Counted from the first letter of the stretch, positions 1 through 8,795 are shown. The stretch is 64,000 nt of DNA from Bacillus marinisedimentorum (GCF_001644195.2 NZ_LWBL02000040.1:62001-126000), one strand, 5' to 3'. The notes: a model not told the origin generated them from the sequence alone. Numbers and translations are program-made.

Positions 1-87
1 CTGAAAGTGAACCCGATTAATCTTCGACATACAAATGGTCTTGGGCTGCGGTTATCAGACGAGGGGCAGTATTATTTCCAACTCTAA
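1..87 (+). CDS. C-terminal end of a protein cut by the window edge
   Basis: An open frame runs from the first base to a TAA at 85-87 and encodes 28 residues ending in DEGQYYFQL. No start lies inside the window, so it can only be the tail of a gene beginning upstream. The fragment is too short to assign to a family. It is followed by about 125 bases without a gene before the next start. Whether it is truly coding rests only on the open frame at the edge, so the call is weak. Confidence 0.35.
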   Translation: MKVNPINLRHTNGLGLRLSDEGQYYFQL

Positions 88-212
88 TAAAAAGGTTCTG
101 CTATTTTATAAAAACTCATGGTAGGATAAAAGCACATAGGAAAAGATGCCTAAAAACCCCATACTCTGGAAAGGTGTCTATGTAATATACCAACGTGAAA
201 AGGACTGAAACA

Positions 213-1742
213 ATGACCAATACGCCAGAGATAGTTGAAGCAAGGAAGCGGCTGGCGGCAACACTCAGCCAATTATCTGCCAATCTGCAAGATGCGATTA
301 AAGTTGAGAAGGGATTATCCGGTGCGTCAGTTGCAGGGATGATTTACGGAAACGTCAGCAATGCGAGCACGATTTACGGCATGGATAAATTCAGCACGCC
401 GAGAGGGCACGGTTTTGCTGCGGAACGCGCTAACCACCTTTTTGATAAAGTAACGGGAAAGGATGCAGCGATTTTAGGGGATGACAATGCGAAATTTGGT
501 GCGGACCGGATTGTTGACGGCGTGAACATTCAGTCGAAGTACTGCAGTACCGGTTCCAAATGTATTCAAGAGTGTTTTCAAAACGGGAAGCTGAAATACA
601 TAAATGCGGATGGCTCTCCGATGAAAATAGAGGTTCCTTCCGATAAATACGACGCCGCGGTTCAAGCGATGGAAAACCGGATTCAGCGGGGTGAAGTGCC
701 GGGCGTCACGGATATTGGTGAAGCGAAGAATATTGTCCGCAAAGGCCATTTTACCTATAAGCAGGCCCGGAATATCGCCAGGGCGGGAACGGTCGAGTCG
801 ATCACGTATGATGCGGCGAATGGCGCGGTCATTGCCACCACTGCCTTTGGCCTCAGTACAGCTTTAACGTTTGCGACATCTGTCTGGAACGGCGAAGAGT
901 TCGATGTTGCGCTGAAGTCCGCCACCTATTCGGGGCTGAAAGTCGGCGGAACCACCTTTGCGACTGCCATTTTGGCGAGCCAGTTATCAAAAGCAGGCTT
1001 AAACAGTGCATTAGTGGGGAGCTCGGAAGCGATTGTCAGCATGATGGGCCCGAAAGCGTCAGCTATGCTCGCCAATGCTTTCCGGAGCGGAACGAATATT
1101 TACGGTGCAGCTGCGATGAAGAGTGCGGCAAAATTGCTACGGGGAAACGCCATCACAGGGGCAGTTTCTGTTGCTGTCCTATCCTCCGTGGATGTCGTCA
1201 ATATTTTCAGGGGCAGGGTGTCGGGCGGACAGCTGTTTAAAAACGTGGCCAATACCACCTCTACTGTGGCAGGCGGTACAGCCGGATGGGTAGGAGGAGC
1301 TGCTGCCGGTGCAGCGGTTGGGTCGGTCATTCCCGGCATCGGTACGGCAGTCGGCGGCTTTGTCGGCGGCCTTGTTGGCTCGTTTGCAGGCGGAAGCGGC
1401 GCAGGCAAGGTATCAAAAGCCGTCCTGAATGAATTCATTGAGGATGATGCAGAAGAAATGGTGCGCATCATAGAAAAAGTATTCACTCAAATTGCAGAGG
1501 ATTACTTGTTGACTCAGCAAGAAGCGGAAAACATTATCGATCACTTGAAAGATGATTTGTCAGGCGGCACGCTCAAGGATATGTTTGCCAGTTCTGACCG
1601 GGAAAAGTTTGCCCGTACGATGATGATGCGTCATGTTGAACGTGAAGTGGAGAAACGCGAGAAGATCAGTTTGCCTTCTGATGTGGAGATGCAAAGAGGG
1701 CTCAGGAGTGTGCTGGAGGAAATGGCGGATGAGATTGCCTGA
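213..1742 (+). CDS. Glycine-zipper protein with possible PD-(D/E)XK nuclease core
   Basis: The reading frame also opens at a GTG at 195, but the ATG at 213 has an AAAAGGA site eight bases upstream, giving 509 residues. Residues 66-110 carry HGFAAE (E71), then GADRIVDG (D98) and IQSK (Q107, K109). The order E...D...QxK with a glycine between D and Q resembles the active site of PD-(D/E)XK nucleases; this is my inference. Hydrophobic stretches start near residue 204, and residues about 350-395 are a long glycine zipper of GxxxG repeats that could insert in a membrane. The last 110 residues are charged and helical. No signal peptide is visible. I do not recognise a named family; a toxin, defence effector or mobile-element protein are possible. 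It stands alone and is closed by a terminator. Confidence 0.7.
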   Translation: MTNTPEIVEARKRLAATLSQLSANLQDAIKVEKGLSGASVAGMIYGNVSNASTIYGMDKFSTPRGHGFAAERANHLFDKVTGKDAAILGDDNAKFGADRIVDGVNIQSKYCSTGSKCIQECFQNGKLKYINADGSPMKIEVPSDKYDAAVQAMENRIQRGEVPGVTDIGEAKNIVRKGHFTYKQARNIARAGTVESITYDAANGAVIATTAFGLSTALTFATSVWNGEEFDVALKSATYSGLKVGGTTFATAILASQLSKAGLNSALVGSSEAIVSMMGPKASAMLANAFRSGTNIYGAAAMKSAAKLLRGNAITGAVSVAVLSSVDVVNIFRGRVSGGQLFKNVANTTSTVAGGTAGWVGGAAAGAAVGSVIPGIGTAVGGFVGGLVGSFAGGSGAGKVSKAVLNEFIEDDAEEMVRIIEKVFTQIAEDYLLTQQEAENIIDHLKDDLSGGTLKDMFASSDREKFARTMMMRHVEREVEKREKISLPSDVEMQRGLRSVLEEMADEIA

Positions 1743-1752
1743 TTTCCTTCGT

Positions 1753-1795
1753 CAAAAGTGCCGGGTCCTTATGTTTGAAGGGCCGGGCACTTTTG
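1753..1795 (+). terminator. Rho-independent terminator
   Basis: The arms CAAAAGTGCCGGG and CCGGGCACTTTTG face each other just after the 509-residue gene. The descending arm ends in TTTTG. Confidence 0.75.
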
Positions 1796-1907
1796 CATTT
1801 GGAAGTTGTTTAGAAAGGGGAAGGTAATTTATTCCTTTTTGTCGAATTCCAGTATAGGGCCGACAGGTTTCTGAATGGTTAATGGAATTTTATTAAAAGG
1901 AGCGCCT

Positions 1908-3419
1908 ATGAAGTTCGTTTTAAAATCGCTTACCGTCATTGTTATTTCGTTTTTGGCAGCAGGTGTCATTACCGTTTCGGTTTTTTCACAAGACGGGGAA
2001 TTGGGCTTGTTAGCGGGTCTTGGTTTCATGGTCATTTTGCTGCTGTTGCTTCTTGTCAGCTTAGCCGGCTTGATCAGGGGGCGTGTCAAATTTTTGCGTA
2101 TAAAAGGACGCTGGGGTGCTGTCGGATTAGGCGCGGCATCCATTCTTTTCATGGTGTACGTGACTGGTGTTGTCGTTATCAATATCTCTCTGGTTGAAGA
2201 AGTGATTGGGAGAGGGGCAAGTGTTAAGGAAAAGGCGGACTTTGTGTTCAGCCAGCTATCCCCGGATGCTTATGCTGAAACGCTCATTACAACCGAATAT
2301 AAAGAAATATCAATTCATTACCCGGCAGGAGATGAAAAGACAGTCGAAGACATCAAGAATCTTTATCCGACAGCGAGGAAAAAAGCGGATATCGTGTTTG
2401 GCAGCGAGACTGCCGATGCATTTAAGATCATTATATACAACAGCAAGGAAGCGATGGATGCCAGCTCGAACAATCCGGATTTCGGCGGTTTTTACGAGCC
2501 TCACGATAAGTCGCTGCATATCTTGAGCACCACGGTTAAGAATGGATGGGGTTTTGAGAAGACGCTTATCCATGAATATGCTCATTACCGGATGTTTGAG
2601 TATATGGAGAAGCATGATGTGAAAACCAGTACGATTCCGCAGTGGTTTATAGAAGGTGTTGCGGAGGTTGTTGCCATGTGGGATATCTCAGGCGAGGATC
2701 CCGCAGATAAAGAAGTGGATCTATCTCGCCTTGAGTCAAATTTGGATTTTCATAGGGTAAGAAAAGAAGGAATCGATACATATCTTCAAAGTTATTTCGC
2801 AGTCCAGGAACTCGTCTATTCCCATGATGAAACGGTGATAACCGACATGTTAAAAACCGCAGGGGAGCAAGAATTTGAAGAGGCTTTTCAGATGATACAC
2901 GGGGAGCCGCTTAAAGATTTCCAATCCAATTACCTTGACAGAAGAAGACGGATTTCGGACCTGATGAATCAGTATTACGGCGAGCGGGGTCAGAAAAAAT
3001 TCAAGCAAGCTGAGGAGGTGCTAAGGGAAATGATTGAACTTGCCCCTCAACATCCGTTTGCTGCCCGCGAACTTCCTTATACCTATATTAAACAGAAAAA
3101 ATTCAAACAAGCGATTGAACAAATGGAAGAGAACATCCAGTCAGCTGATGGTCCATACTCCCATGAATTCGAGATGCTGGCTGAGCTGTACCTTCTCTTT
3201 GATCCGGCAAAATCACTGGAATATGCTCAGCGTGCAAAGGACCTGTCCGGAAATAAAGGGCGAAAGGATTCCCCTCATGAGCAATTGGTGGATGCATTGC
3301 AGCAAATAAGTTCCGGTAATGCGATATCGGGCTATGATCTGTTGTTTAATGAGGGTTTGATTTCTTATAAAGAGATCGAACAGGAAGTGTATATACGGCT
3401 GCAGCAAGGAAGCGAATGA
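1908..3419 (+). CDS. Membrane-anchored HExxH metalloprotease with C-terminal TPR-like helices
   Basis: The frame opens at 1875, but AAAAGGAG lies just before the ATG at 1908, giving 503 residues. Three hydrophobic segments occupy about residues 5-25, 35-57 and 72-95. The soluble part holds HEYAH (H222, E223, H226), with a downstream glutamate in WFIEGVAE (E253), as expected of a gluzincin-type zinc peptidase (the MA-like fold). Residues about 375-470 contain paired helices with repeated FKQA motifs, typical of TPR units. The protein probably sits in the membrane with its peptidase domain outside the cytosol. A 74-residue membrane protein follows three bases later, so the two are probably co-transcribed. 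The substrate is unknown. Confidence 0.85.
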   Translation: MKFVLKSLTVIVISFLAAGVITVSVFSQDGELGLLAGLGFMVILLLLLLVSLAGLIRGRVKFLRIKGRWGAVGLGAASILFMVYVTGVVVINISLVEEVIGRGASVKEKADFVFSQLSPDAYAETLITTEYKEISIHYPAGDEKTVEDIKNLYPTARKKADIVFGSETADAFKIIIYNSKEAMDASSNNPDFGGFYEPHDKSLHILSTTVKNGWGFEKTLIHEYAHYRMFEYMEKHDVKTSTIPQWFIEGVAEVVAMWDISGEDPADKEVDLSRLESNLDFHRVRKEGIDTYLQSYFAVQELVYSHDETVITDMLKTAGEQEFEEAFQMIHGEPLKDFQSNYLDRRRRISDLMNQYYGERGQKKFKQAEEVLREMIELAPQHPFAARELPYTYIKQKKFKQAIEQMEENIQSADGPYSHEFEMLAELYLLFDPAKSLEYAQRAKDLSGNKGRKDSPHEQLVDALQQISSGNAISGYDLLFNEGLISYKEIEQEVYIRLQQGSE

Positions 3420-3422
3420 TGG

Positions 3423-3647
3423 GTGGTGCAGACAGTGGAGAAGGATGATCAGCATGGCCTTCATATTTCGGTGATTTTTATTTTACTGGGCTTGCAATAC
3501 CTCTTCGGGTTTTCAGAGGCAGTTTTCTTGCTGCTGGTTATTTTGTATTCATTCTTTTTTTATGTAGTGCTGATGAAAAAAGGGGTCTGGTCGCGGGAAG
3601 TGGCGATTTTAATCGTTCTTTTGGTTTTCCTTTATTTTTTTAAATAG
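3423..3647 (+). CDS. Small membrane protein, 74 residues
   Basis: It starts at a GTG three bases after the stop of the membrane protease, with AAGGAAG about ten bases upstream inside the protease gene. Two or three hydrophobic segments (IFILLGLQYLFGF, AVFLLLVILYSFFFYVVLM and AILIVLLVFLYFF) fill most of it. The close spacing suggests translational coupling with the protease, possibly as a partner in the membrane. No family is recognised. A second GTG directly follows the first, so the exact start is open. Confidence 0.7.
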   Translation: MVQTVEKDDQHGLHISVIFILLGLQYLFGFSEAVFLLLVILYSFFFYVVLMKKGVWSREVAILIVLLVFLYFFK

Positions 3648-3702
3648 CAGAGTTGGCTGGCCCTGTTCTGTATACATTGAAATTCAGCGAGGTGGATATG
3701 CA

Positions 3703-4752
3703 ATGACACGAAGAAACCAGGAATCCTTCCGGGGATGCCTCCTCGGCGGCGCAATCGGTGATGCCCTTGGCTGGCCTGTCGAATTCCTTTCCCTGCAAAA
3801 CATTCAACAGCAATACGGTCCTGGCGGCATTCAGGATTTGCTTCTGGCCCCATCTGGAAAAGCTGAGATTACAGACGATACGCAAATGACCCTTTTTACG
3901 GCAGAAGGAATACTGAGGGCTCAAACAAGGGGCATTTTAAAAGGGATCACCCACCCGCCGTCCATCGTGTTTTATGCGTATCAGCGCTGGCTGCTGACAC
4001 AGGGGCATCAGCGAGTTGCGGAATATGAGTGGGCCTATGACGGCTGGCTGCTTGAGATGGAAGAACTTCATGAAAGGCGGGCGCCGGGGAATACATGCTT
4101 GACTGCGCTGTACAGCAGAACCCAGGGCTCGATGGACGATCCGATCAACAACAGCAAAGGCTGCGGCGGTGTGATGCGGGCTGCGCCTGCCGGGCTGTTT
4201 TATGAAAAAAAAGAGGCGTTCAAGCGGGGAGCAGAGTTTGCGGCGCTGACGCATGGACATCCATCCGGGTACCTTTCAGCCGGTGCACTAGCTTTTCTGA
4301 TTTCATCTCTTATCGGTGGAACGGACATTGAGACAGCGGTTGCGGATTCGCTTGCCGAGCTTCAACACTATCCTGAACACGAGGAATGCACAGCAAAACT
4401 GGAGAAGGCGGTGGAGCTTTCACACAGAGACTTTGCTGATACAGAGGCGATCCAACAGATTGGCGAGGGCTGGGTTGGTGAAGAAGCGCTGGCGATATCG
4501 GTTTATTGTGCGCTTAAGCACCGGGATGATTTTAAAAGTGCGCTGATCTCAGCTGTCACCCATAGCGGGGATAGTGACAGCACGGGTTCCATCACCGGGA
4601 ATATCCTCGGGGCTTATTTGGGGCTTAGCCGGATTCCGGCAGACTGGGTGGAGAAGGTTGAGTTACGGGATGTTTTGATTCAGGCCGCTGATGATTTACT
4701 TGGTGGATCCGAAGGCGAAGGTGTTGATTGGGACCGCTATCCCGGGTACTAG
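3703..4752 (+). CDS. ADP-ribosylglycohydrolase family protein
   Basis: The protein has 349 residues and starts at an ATG preceded by GCGAGGTGG. It opens with GCLLGGAIGDALGWPVEF, then ITDDTQM (D58, D59, T60), and ends with THSGDSDSTGSITGN near residue 290. These are the paired metal-binding motifs of the DraG/ARH family, which uses two Mg2+ or Mn2+ ions to remove ADP-ribose from proteins or small molecules. The length is normal and key acidic residues are present. It is cytosolic. No ADP-ribosyltransferase gene is seen nearby, so the substrate cannot be inferred from context. Confidence 0.93.
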   Translation: MTRRNQESFRGCLLGGAIGDALGWPVEFLSLQNIQQQYGPGGIQDLLLAPSGKAEITDDTQMTLFTAEGILRAQTRGILKGITHPPSIVFYAYQRWLLTQGHQRVAEYEWAYDGWLLEMEELHERRAPGNTCLTALYSRTQGSMDDPINNSKGCGGVMRAAPAGLFYEKKEAFKRGAEFAALTHGHPSGYLSAGALAFLISSLIGGTDIETAVADSLAELQHYPEHEECTAKLEKAVELSHRDFADTEAIQQIGEGWVGEEALAISVYCALKHRDDFKSALISAVTHSGDSDSTGSITGNILGAYLGLSRIPADWVEKVELRDVLIQAADDLLGGSEGEGVDWDRYPGY

Positions 4753-4898
4753 GGGTGGAGAGACCGTTTGAATCCTCAACTTATTAAAAAGGAACTTGGT
4801 GCATGTTTCGCCGGAGAGGGTGAAACATAGACCTTGCAAAATGACTTTGAAGCGAGGGCTTCATGAATGTTATGGAAAAAGCTCTGCGGTAAGGGTGA

Positions 4899-5049
4899 TT
4901 AACGGAGTTCGAAATCACCAAGACAGTTCAAATAGCCGTAGAGGAAGCGATTGTCAATTCAATGTTCAAGGCTGAAACGGTCGAGAAGCAGAAAAATGAG
5001 GGAGGTGCATGAGCGTTTGCTGGATCGGATAATGGAAATGATGAAGTGA
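4899..5049 (+). pseudogene. C-terminal remnant of a DmpA-type (P1 family) peptidase
   Basis: One frame from 4899 reads KTVQIAVEEAIVNSMFKAET, which resembles the C-terminal helix of P1/S58 aminopeptidases (AxEEAIxNSLxxAET). The following segment, HERLLDRIMEMMK before the TGA at 5047, resembles the family tail but lies in another frame, so a frameshift around 5000-5012 is needed. No upstream part of the gene is recognisable. I infer a decayed gene end. The match is from memory of the family pattern and needs an alignment. Confidence 0.5.
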
Positions 5050-5063
5050 AGATGGGGAAGAGG

Positions 5064-5117
5064 GTGCCTGGCACCTGCTGCAGTCAAAAGATTGCGGCGG
5101 GGGTCAGGCACTTTTTT
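5064..5117 (+). terminator. Hairpin of the TGCCTGRCCCC terminator family
   Basis: GTGCCTGG...CTGCTGC pairs with GCGGCGGGGGTCAGGCAC and is followed by six T. It closes the peptidase remnant and belongs to the recurring GGTGCCTG...CAGGCACC hairpins of this window. Confidence 0.65.
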
Positions 5118-5118
5118 A

Positions 5119-5252
5119 CCCTATAGGAAAGGGGTTGGATTTTCAGAAGGGAGTATTCCAACGCAGCGGCCAGTTTCAAGAAAATCGATAAGGGCTGCTG
5201 CGCCTCTGTCTTCGGCTGAAAGCTCACCATTCGGCGAGTTTCTTTATCTTCT
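5119..5252 (+). repeat. Dispersed repeat of about 130 nt, copy A
   Basis: Copy A aligns along its length with copies at 30441-30568 and 49151-49275. Shared blocks are CGCAGCGGCCA, ATAAGGGC, GCCTCTGTCTTCG and a final hairpin around GGCGAGTTT. This copy is the most diverged at its 5' end. A 120-residue open frame crosses it but lacks any recognisable domain and is treated as chance. Confidence 0.75.
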
Positions 5253-5450
5253 TAAGAGGAATGGAAAACACATTTGGTGCAAACGATATGAATATCCATT
5301 GATGACGGAAGCTCCTGCCCGGTTTATTGAAAGTTGGTTTACGATTCGGTTAAAACAGGGGACATTGCCTGATCTTTTTTCTTCTTCCGGGCTTTTTAGG
5401 TGCTCGGAATGGGGCGGTTATTCTAAATACGGCGATTGGGAGGAAGAGGG

Positions 5451-6443
5451 ATGAATAAGTTTTTATGTCTGCCGGCTGCTGCGGTACTGGCACTAATCTT
5501 GATTGCAGGCAGTGACGGAGGGTCAGGTGCGGCTGCGGAAAATGACCCGACCATGGATGATGAACCGTTTCACGTAGTCGGGCATCGCGGTGTGAGCGGG
5601 GAAGCACCTGAACATACATTTGCCGCTTATGATTTGGTGAAAAAGCAAAAAGGCGGCTACTTTGAGATCGATCTCCGCATGACGAAAGACGGGGAATTGG
5701 TTGCGATGCATGATGCCCGGGTTGAGCGGACGACAGATGGGACAGGAAAAGTCCGTAACAAGACGATCAAAGAAATCAAGGAACTTGATGCGGGTTCCTG
5801 GTTTAATGAAAAGTATCCTGACCAGGCAAAGACAGCATATGAAGGATTGAAAGTCCCAACGCTTGAAGAGATTTTCCAGCGTTACGGGAAGGATGTAAGA
5901 TACTACATTGAGACGAAATCACCAGATGCATATCCGGGTATGGAAGAAAAATTGCTTGAGTTGATTAAGGAATACCAGCTGATGGGTGAAAGCGAGGAAT
6001 CCAGCAATGTGATCATCCAGTCTTTCAGCAAGAAAAGTCTCCTGGCTATTCATGAACTGGCCCCTGAACTCCCGCTTATCCAGCTGCTTTTATATGTTCC
6101 GGATGGAAAAGGCAGCTATGCTGAAGTCAGCGGCCTTACTTCTTCACCGGATGTTATAACAAAAGAAGAACTGGGAGTCATTGATGACTATGCGGTTGGT
6201 ATCGGCATGAACTATATGTACAACGGTAAAATGGTAATTAATGAAAAGTACGTGCACAAGGCCAGAGCGCTGGATATGCTTGTCCATCCTTATACAGTCA
6301 ACGACGAAAAAGATATGGAAACGCTGATCGATTGGAATGTTACAGGCATGTTTACAAATTATGTGGTGAAACTGGATAGCACTTATAAAGAAATCCTCCA
6401 TAAACAACTGAGGATGAAGAAGAAATCTGAACGGGGTGCCTGA
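5451..6443 (+). CDS. glpQ: Secreted glycerophosphodiester phosphodiesterase
   Basis: A TTG at 5436 is in frame, but the ATG at 5451 follows GGGAGGAAGAGGG and begins a clear signal peptide of about 29 residues (FLCLPAAAVLALILIAGSDG), giving 330 residues. The mature part has GHRGVSGEAPEHT (H45, R46, E54), then FEIDLRMTKDGELVAMHD (E72, D74, H87): the metal-binding and catalytic residues of the GDPD family. It should hydrolyse glycerophosphodiesters, or glycerol-phosphate polymers, outside the cell, yielding glycerol 3-phosphate. It is a single-gene unit closed by a strong hairpin. Whether it prefers free glycerophosphodiesters or teichoic acid cannot be told from sequence. Confidence 0.92.
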   Translation: MNKFLCLPAAAVLALILIAGSDGGSGAAAENDPTMDDEPFHVVGHRGVSGEAPEHTFAAYDLVKKQKGGYFEIDLRMTKDGELVAMHDARVERTTDGTGKVRNKTIKEIKELDAGSWFNEKYPDQAKTAYEGLKVPTLEEIFQRYGKDVRYYIETKSPDAYPGMEEKLLELIKEYQLMGESEESSNVIIQSFSKKSLLAIHELAPELPLIQLLLYVPDGKGSYAEVSGLTSSPDVITKEELGVIDDYAVGIGMNYMYNGKMVINEKYVHKARALDMLVHPYTVNDEKDMETLIDWNVTGMFTNYVVKLDSTYKEILHKQLRMKKKSERGA

Positions 6444-6488
6444 CCCTGCCTGCAGAGAAAATTGCGGCGGGGCCAGGCGTTTTTTTTG
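6437..6488 (+). terminator. Rho-independent terminator after glpQ-like gene
   Basis: GTGCCTGACCCTGCCTGC pairs with GCGGCGGGGCCAGGC and is followed by eight T. It overlaps the last codons of the diesterase gene. Confidence 0.8.
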
Positions 6489-6574
6489 TCATGAAACGTT
6501 CATTTAATCGTAAAGGAAACAGCAGCCGCAAGAGAGAAAGGTTCATTGGGGAAAAAAGGATGAGGAGGGAACGC

Positions 6575-7309
6575 ATGGATTTTTTCGAAATACATCAAGG
6601 GCTGCCGAGGGAAGGCCCGGGGGATAATGAGTCGACAGCGTTCGCGTTGAGGATGCTTCGTAATCTGCCTTCAGAGGTTAGAATACTGGATGTCGGCTGC
6701 GGGCCCGGGATGCAGACGATTGCACTGGCCAGGCAGATTGACGGGAAAATTACAGCTCTGGATACACATCAGCCATTTCTGGATGTGCTCGCTGCAAATG
6801 CTGAACAGGCAGGGATGGCGGATAAAATTGAACCAATAAATGGATCGATGTTCGAGCTGGATTTTCCGAAAGAGAGCTTTGATGCCATCTGGTCTGAAGG
6901 TGCCATTTATATTTTAGGTTTTGAGCGCGGCCTACAGGAGTGGAGAGAATTCTTAAAGCCCGGGGGCTATGTGGCCGTAACCGAACTGTCCTGGCTGCGG
7001 AAGGATGTCCCTGAAGAGCCCCGGCGCGTCTGGGCAGAGGATTATCCGGGAATGAAAGGGATTGCTGATAACATTAAAATCATTGAGGAATCCGGGTATG
7101 TTCCAGTGGGCCATTTTGTTCTGCCGGAATCAAGCTGGTGGGAAAACTATTACCTGCCGCTGCTCCAGAGAATCGGGTATTTAAGGGAAAAGGCCGCAGG
7201 CGACCCAGGGGCGCTGGCACGATTGGATGAATCGGAAAAAGAAATCGATCTGTACAGGAACTACTCGGATTATTATGGTTATGTATTTTATATGATGCGG
7301 AAAGTTTGA
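6575..7309 (+). CDS. Class I SAM-dependent methyltransferase
   Basis: The frame is open from 6491, inside the preceding terminator, but GAGGAGGG five bases before the ATG at 6575 fixes the start, giving 244 residues. Motif I is ILDVGCGPGMQ at residues 37-47, followed by an acidic strand end (ALDTHQ), FDAIWSEGAIY (motif IV) and FLKPGGYVAVTE (motif V/VI). This is a standard Rossmann methyltransferase of the UbiE/small-molecule type. The substrate is unknown and the gene has no operon partner. The product should be cytosolic. Confidence 0.88.
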   Translation: MDFFEIHQGLPREGPGDNESTAFALRMLRNLPSEVRILDVGCGPGMQTIALARQIDGKITALDTHQPFLDVLAANAEQAGMADKIEPINGSMFELDFPKESFDAIWSEGAIYILGFERGLQEWREFLKPGGYVAVTELSWLRKDVPEEPRRVWAEDYPGMKGIADNIKIIEESGYVPVGHFVLPESSWWENYYLPLLQRIGYLREKAAGDPGALARLDESEKEIDLYRNYSDYYGYVFYMMRKV

Positions 7310-7326
7310 GCGGTGCCGTTTCGAGC

Positions 7327-7344
7327 GGTGCCTGTCACTTGTCG
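7327..7344 (+). repeat. GGTGCCTGTCAC dispersed repeat copy
   Basis: GGTGCCTGTCACTTGTCG is a full-length copy of the short dispersed repeat that serves as the IS110 target at 12.7 kb. It lies just after the methyltransferase gene. Confidence 0.8.
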
Positions 7345-7460
7345 AAAAATCTTTCAGGGACCCTGTTCCATGGACGCGCCATGATCTCCTATCAGCTAAG
7401 ACCGTAGGCTTCACCAGGCTGTACCTGCCGGATTTTCAAAAGCATAAGGGGGCAATCAAA

Positions 7461-8567
7461 ATGGAAGTAATGGAAAAGGCCAGAGATCAAGTCATTACTG
7501 CCCAAACAGTACTTATTCCCTTTGGATTGTCATGCAACCCGATGAGGAAGCTGGCAATCATCAACTTTGAAAAGCATCCGGAAGAAGTATACAAAGGATT
7601 GGAGCTTCAAAATTTTAATGACGCGGTCTACGGCAACGGGTATCGTGTCATTGCCTACCGGTTAGATGGATATGTCGATGTGTACGATGATTTGAAATTG
7701 AACGATATTGACAGCGAAACCTTTGAAGTAGCGGGAAAAGGATTATGCGAGCGCAAGCGTGTTGATATGGAAAATGTTTTATTCGAAGTGGAAGAGGGCT
7801 GTGCAACCATTGCGTTTTCGTTTACGGATAAGTTCGGGAGAAGAATAGCGGCCAGTATTCAGGAATATGCGGCGAAAGAGAGCAGGGCGATGAATCTTCT
7901 TGCTCCAATCGGGGCATCAACTGAAAATCCTTCCTATTTGCCGCTGTTCTTTTTACATGAATTTGATTTTATTCGAAAATGGAAGACGGATGTTAAACTT
8001 ACGATTGATGGAAAAAAGATAAAACAGGACAACTTCCCGGTTCGGGCAGCAGTGAAAGATTTTCAGCGCCGATATTATTCGCGCTATACCCCGGATTGCC
8101 AGATCATCGAATTTGCCCGTGCCGGCACAGGTGTCATCGAGGAATGTATACCTGATGCTTCCGGCCAGGTCATAAGCGGCGCCCTTAAATATAAGTACCG
8201 CAAAGGTGTATTACATAATATCAAGCTGAAACATCCAAGTCATTCATTATCGCTGAAATTCGGCCTCGGTTTTCCTGATATCCGAAATATTGATCACGGT
8301 CCCACATACCGGGATACTTTTAAGATTGTCGCAGACGACACGATGGGATATGTTTCAGGCGAATATTCAATTAAAAGAGAAGGTGATTCAGCCAAAATCG
8401 AACTCATTCCATCAGGAGGCTGGACGCCAGTGCCCAATTCGTTTTTAACCAACATACTGTTAGGCGAAAAGTCTATTTTTTGCAGCTGGCCCAGGACCTA
8501 CAAGTATACCCAGCAGATCGATCTTCTTACACTTGAATCGGTTTCACGCTGGGAAAGAACCCCTTGA
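7461..8567 (+). CDS. Conserved hypothetical protein, 368 residues
   Basis: It starts at an ATG after AAGGGGG with nine bases spacing. The protein is soluble, without signal peptide or membrane segments, and rich in alternating beta-type patterns such as GYRVIAYRLDGYVDVYDD and GTGVIEECIP. I recognise no catalytic motif or named family. Codon use and the clean terminator downstream argue that it is a real gene. Confidence 0.75.
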   Translation: MEVMEKARDQVITAQTVLIPFGLSCNPMRKLAIINFEKHPEEVYKGLELQNFNDAVYGNGYRVIAYRLDGYVDVYDDLKLNDIDSETFEVAGKGLCERKRVDMENVLFEVEEGCATIAFSFTDKFGRRIAASIQEYAAKESRAMNLLAPIGASTENPSYLPLFFLHEFDFIRKWKTDVKLTIDGKKIKQDNFPVRAAVKDFQRRYYSRYTPDCQIIEFARAGTGVIEECIPDASGQVISGALKYKYRKGVLHNIKLKHPSHSLSLKFGLGFPDIRNIDHGPTYRDTFKIVADDTMGYVSGEYSIKREGDSAKIELIPSGGWTPVPNSFLTNILLGEKSIFCSWPRTYKYTQQIDLLTLESVSRWERTP

Positions 8568-8610
8568 TGGCAGTCTGGACGGCAACCACATGTATTACAT
8601 AATGGAAAGA

Positions 8611-8650
8611 GCCCGGCAATCACCTATTAAGGCGGTTGCCGGGCTTTTTT
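8611..8650 (+). terminator. Rho-independent terminator
   Basis: GCCCGGCAA and TTGCCGGGC form a nine-base stem followed by TTTTTT, 43 bases after the 368-residue gene. Confidence 0.9.
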
Positions 8651-8671
8651 GTACTCGACAAAAACCGACGG

Positions 8672-8683
8672 GTGACAGGCACC
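8672..8683 (-). repeat. GGTGCCTGTCAC repeat copy
   Basis: GTGACAGGCACC, preceded by CGACAAAAACCGACGG, lies seven bases beyond the stop of the minus-strand 34-residue gene. Confidence 0.75.
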
Positions 8684-8689
8684 TGTCAC

Positions 8690-8794
8690 TTACGCAGACG
8701 TTTTTATTCTGCTTCCGCATCCGCAGCTGATGCTGTGTTTAAGGGTTTTTATGGGGGCATGGCATTTACCGCATATTTTTTGTTTAATCTTCAT
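8690..8794 (-). CDS. Small cysteine-rich protein, 34 residues
   Basis: The ATG at 8794 is preceded by GAGGAGGG with five bases spacing, an excellent ribosome site. The product has an ICGKCHAPI knuckle and a SCGCGSR knuckle, so CxxC...CxC could bind one zinc ion. It is basic, with many lysines. The ORF is too short for usual gene finders. A promoter-like sequence lies about 150 bases upstream at 8946-8973. A short ORF upstream ends two bases before this start, which suggests translational coupling. Function is unknown; a zinc-ribbon-like small regulator is one possibility. Confidence 0.65.
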   Translation of the reverse strand: MKIKQKICGKCHAPIKTLKHSISCGCGSRIKTSA

Positions 8795-8795
8795 G

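Noticed and set aside
1100-1486. A 128-codon minus-strand frame in the glycine-zipper gene
   Set aside because: It is a shadow of the glycine/alanine-rich coding strand, with proline-rich nonsense and no ribosome site.
5092-5454. A 120-codon open frame upstream of the diesterase gene
   Set aside because: It crosses repeat copy A and a terminator, has no ribosome site, and its translation has no domain-like pattern.
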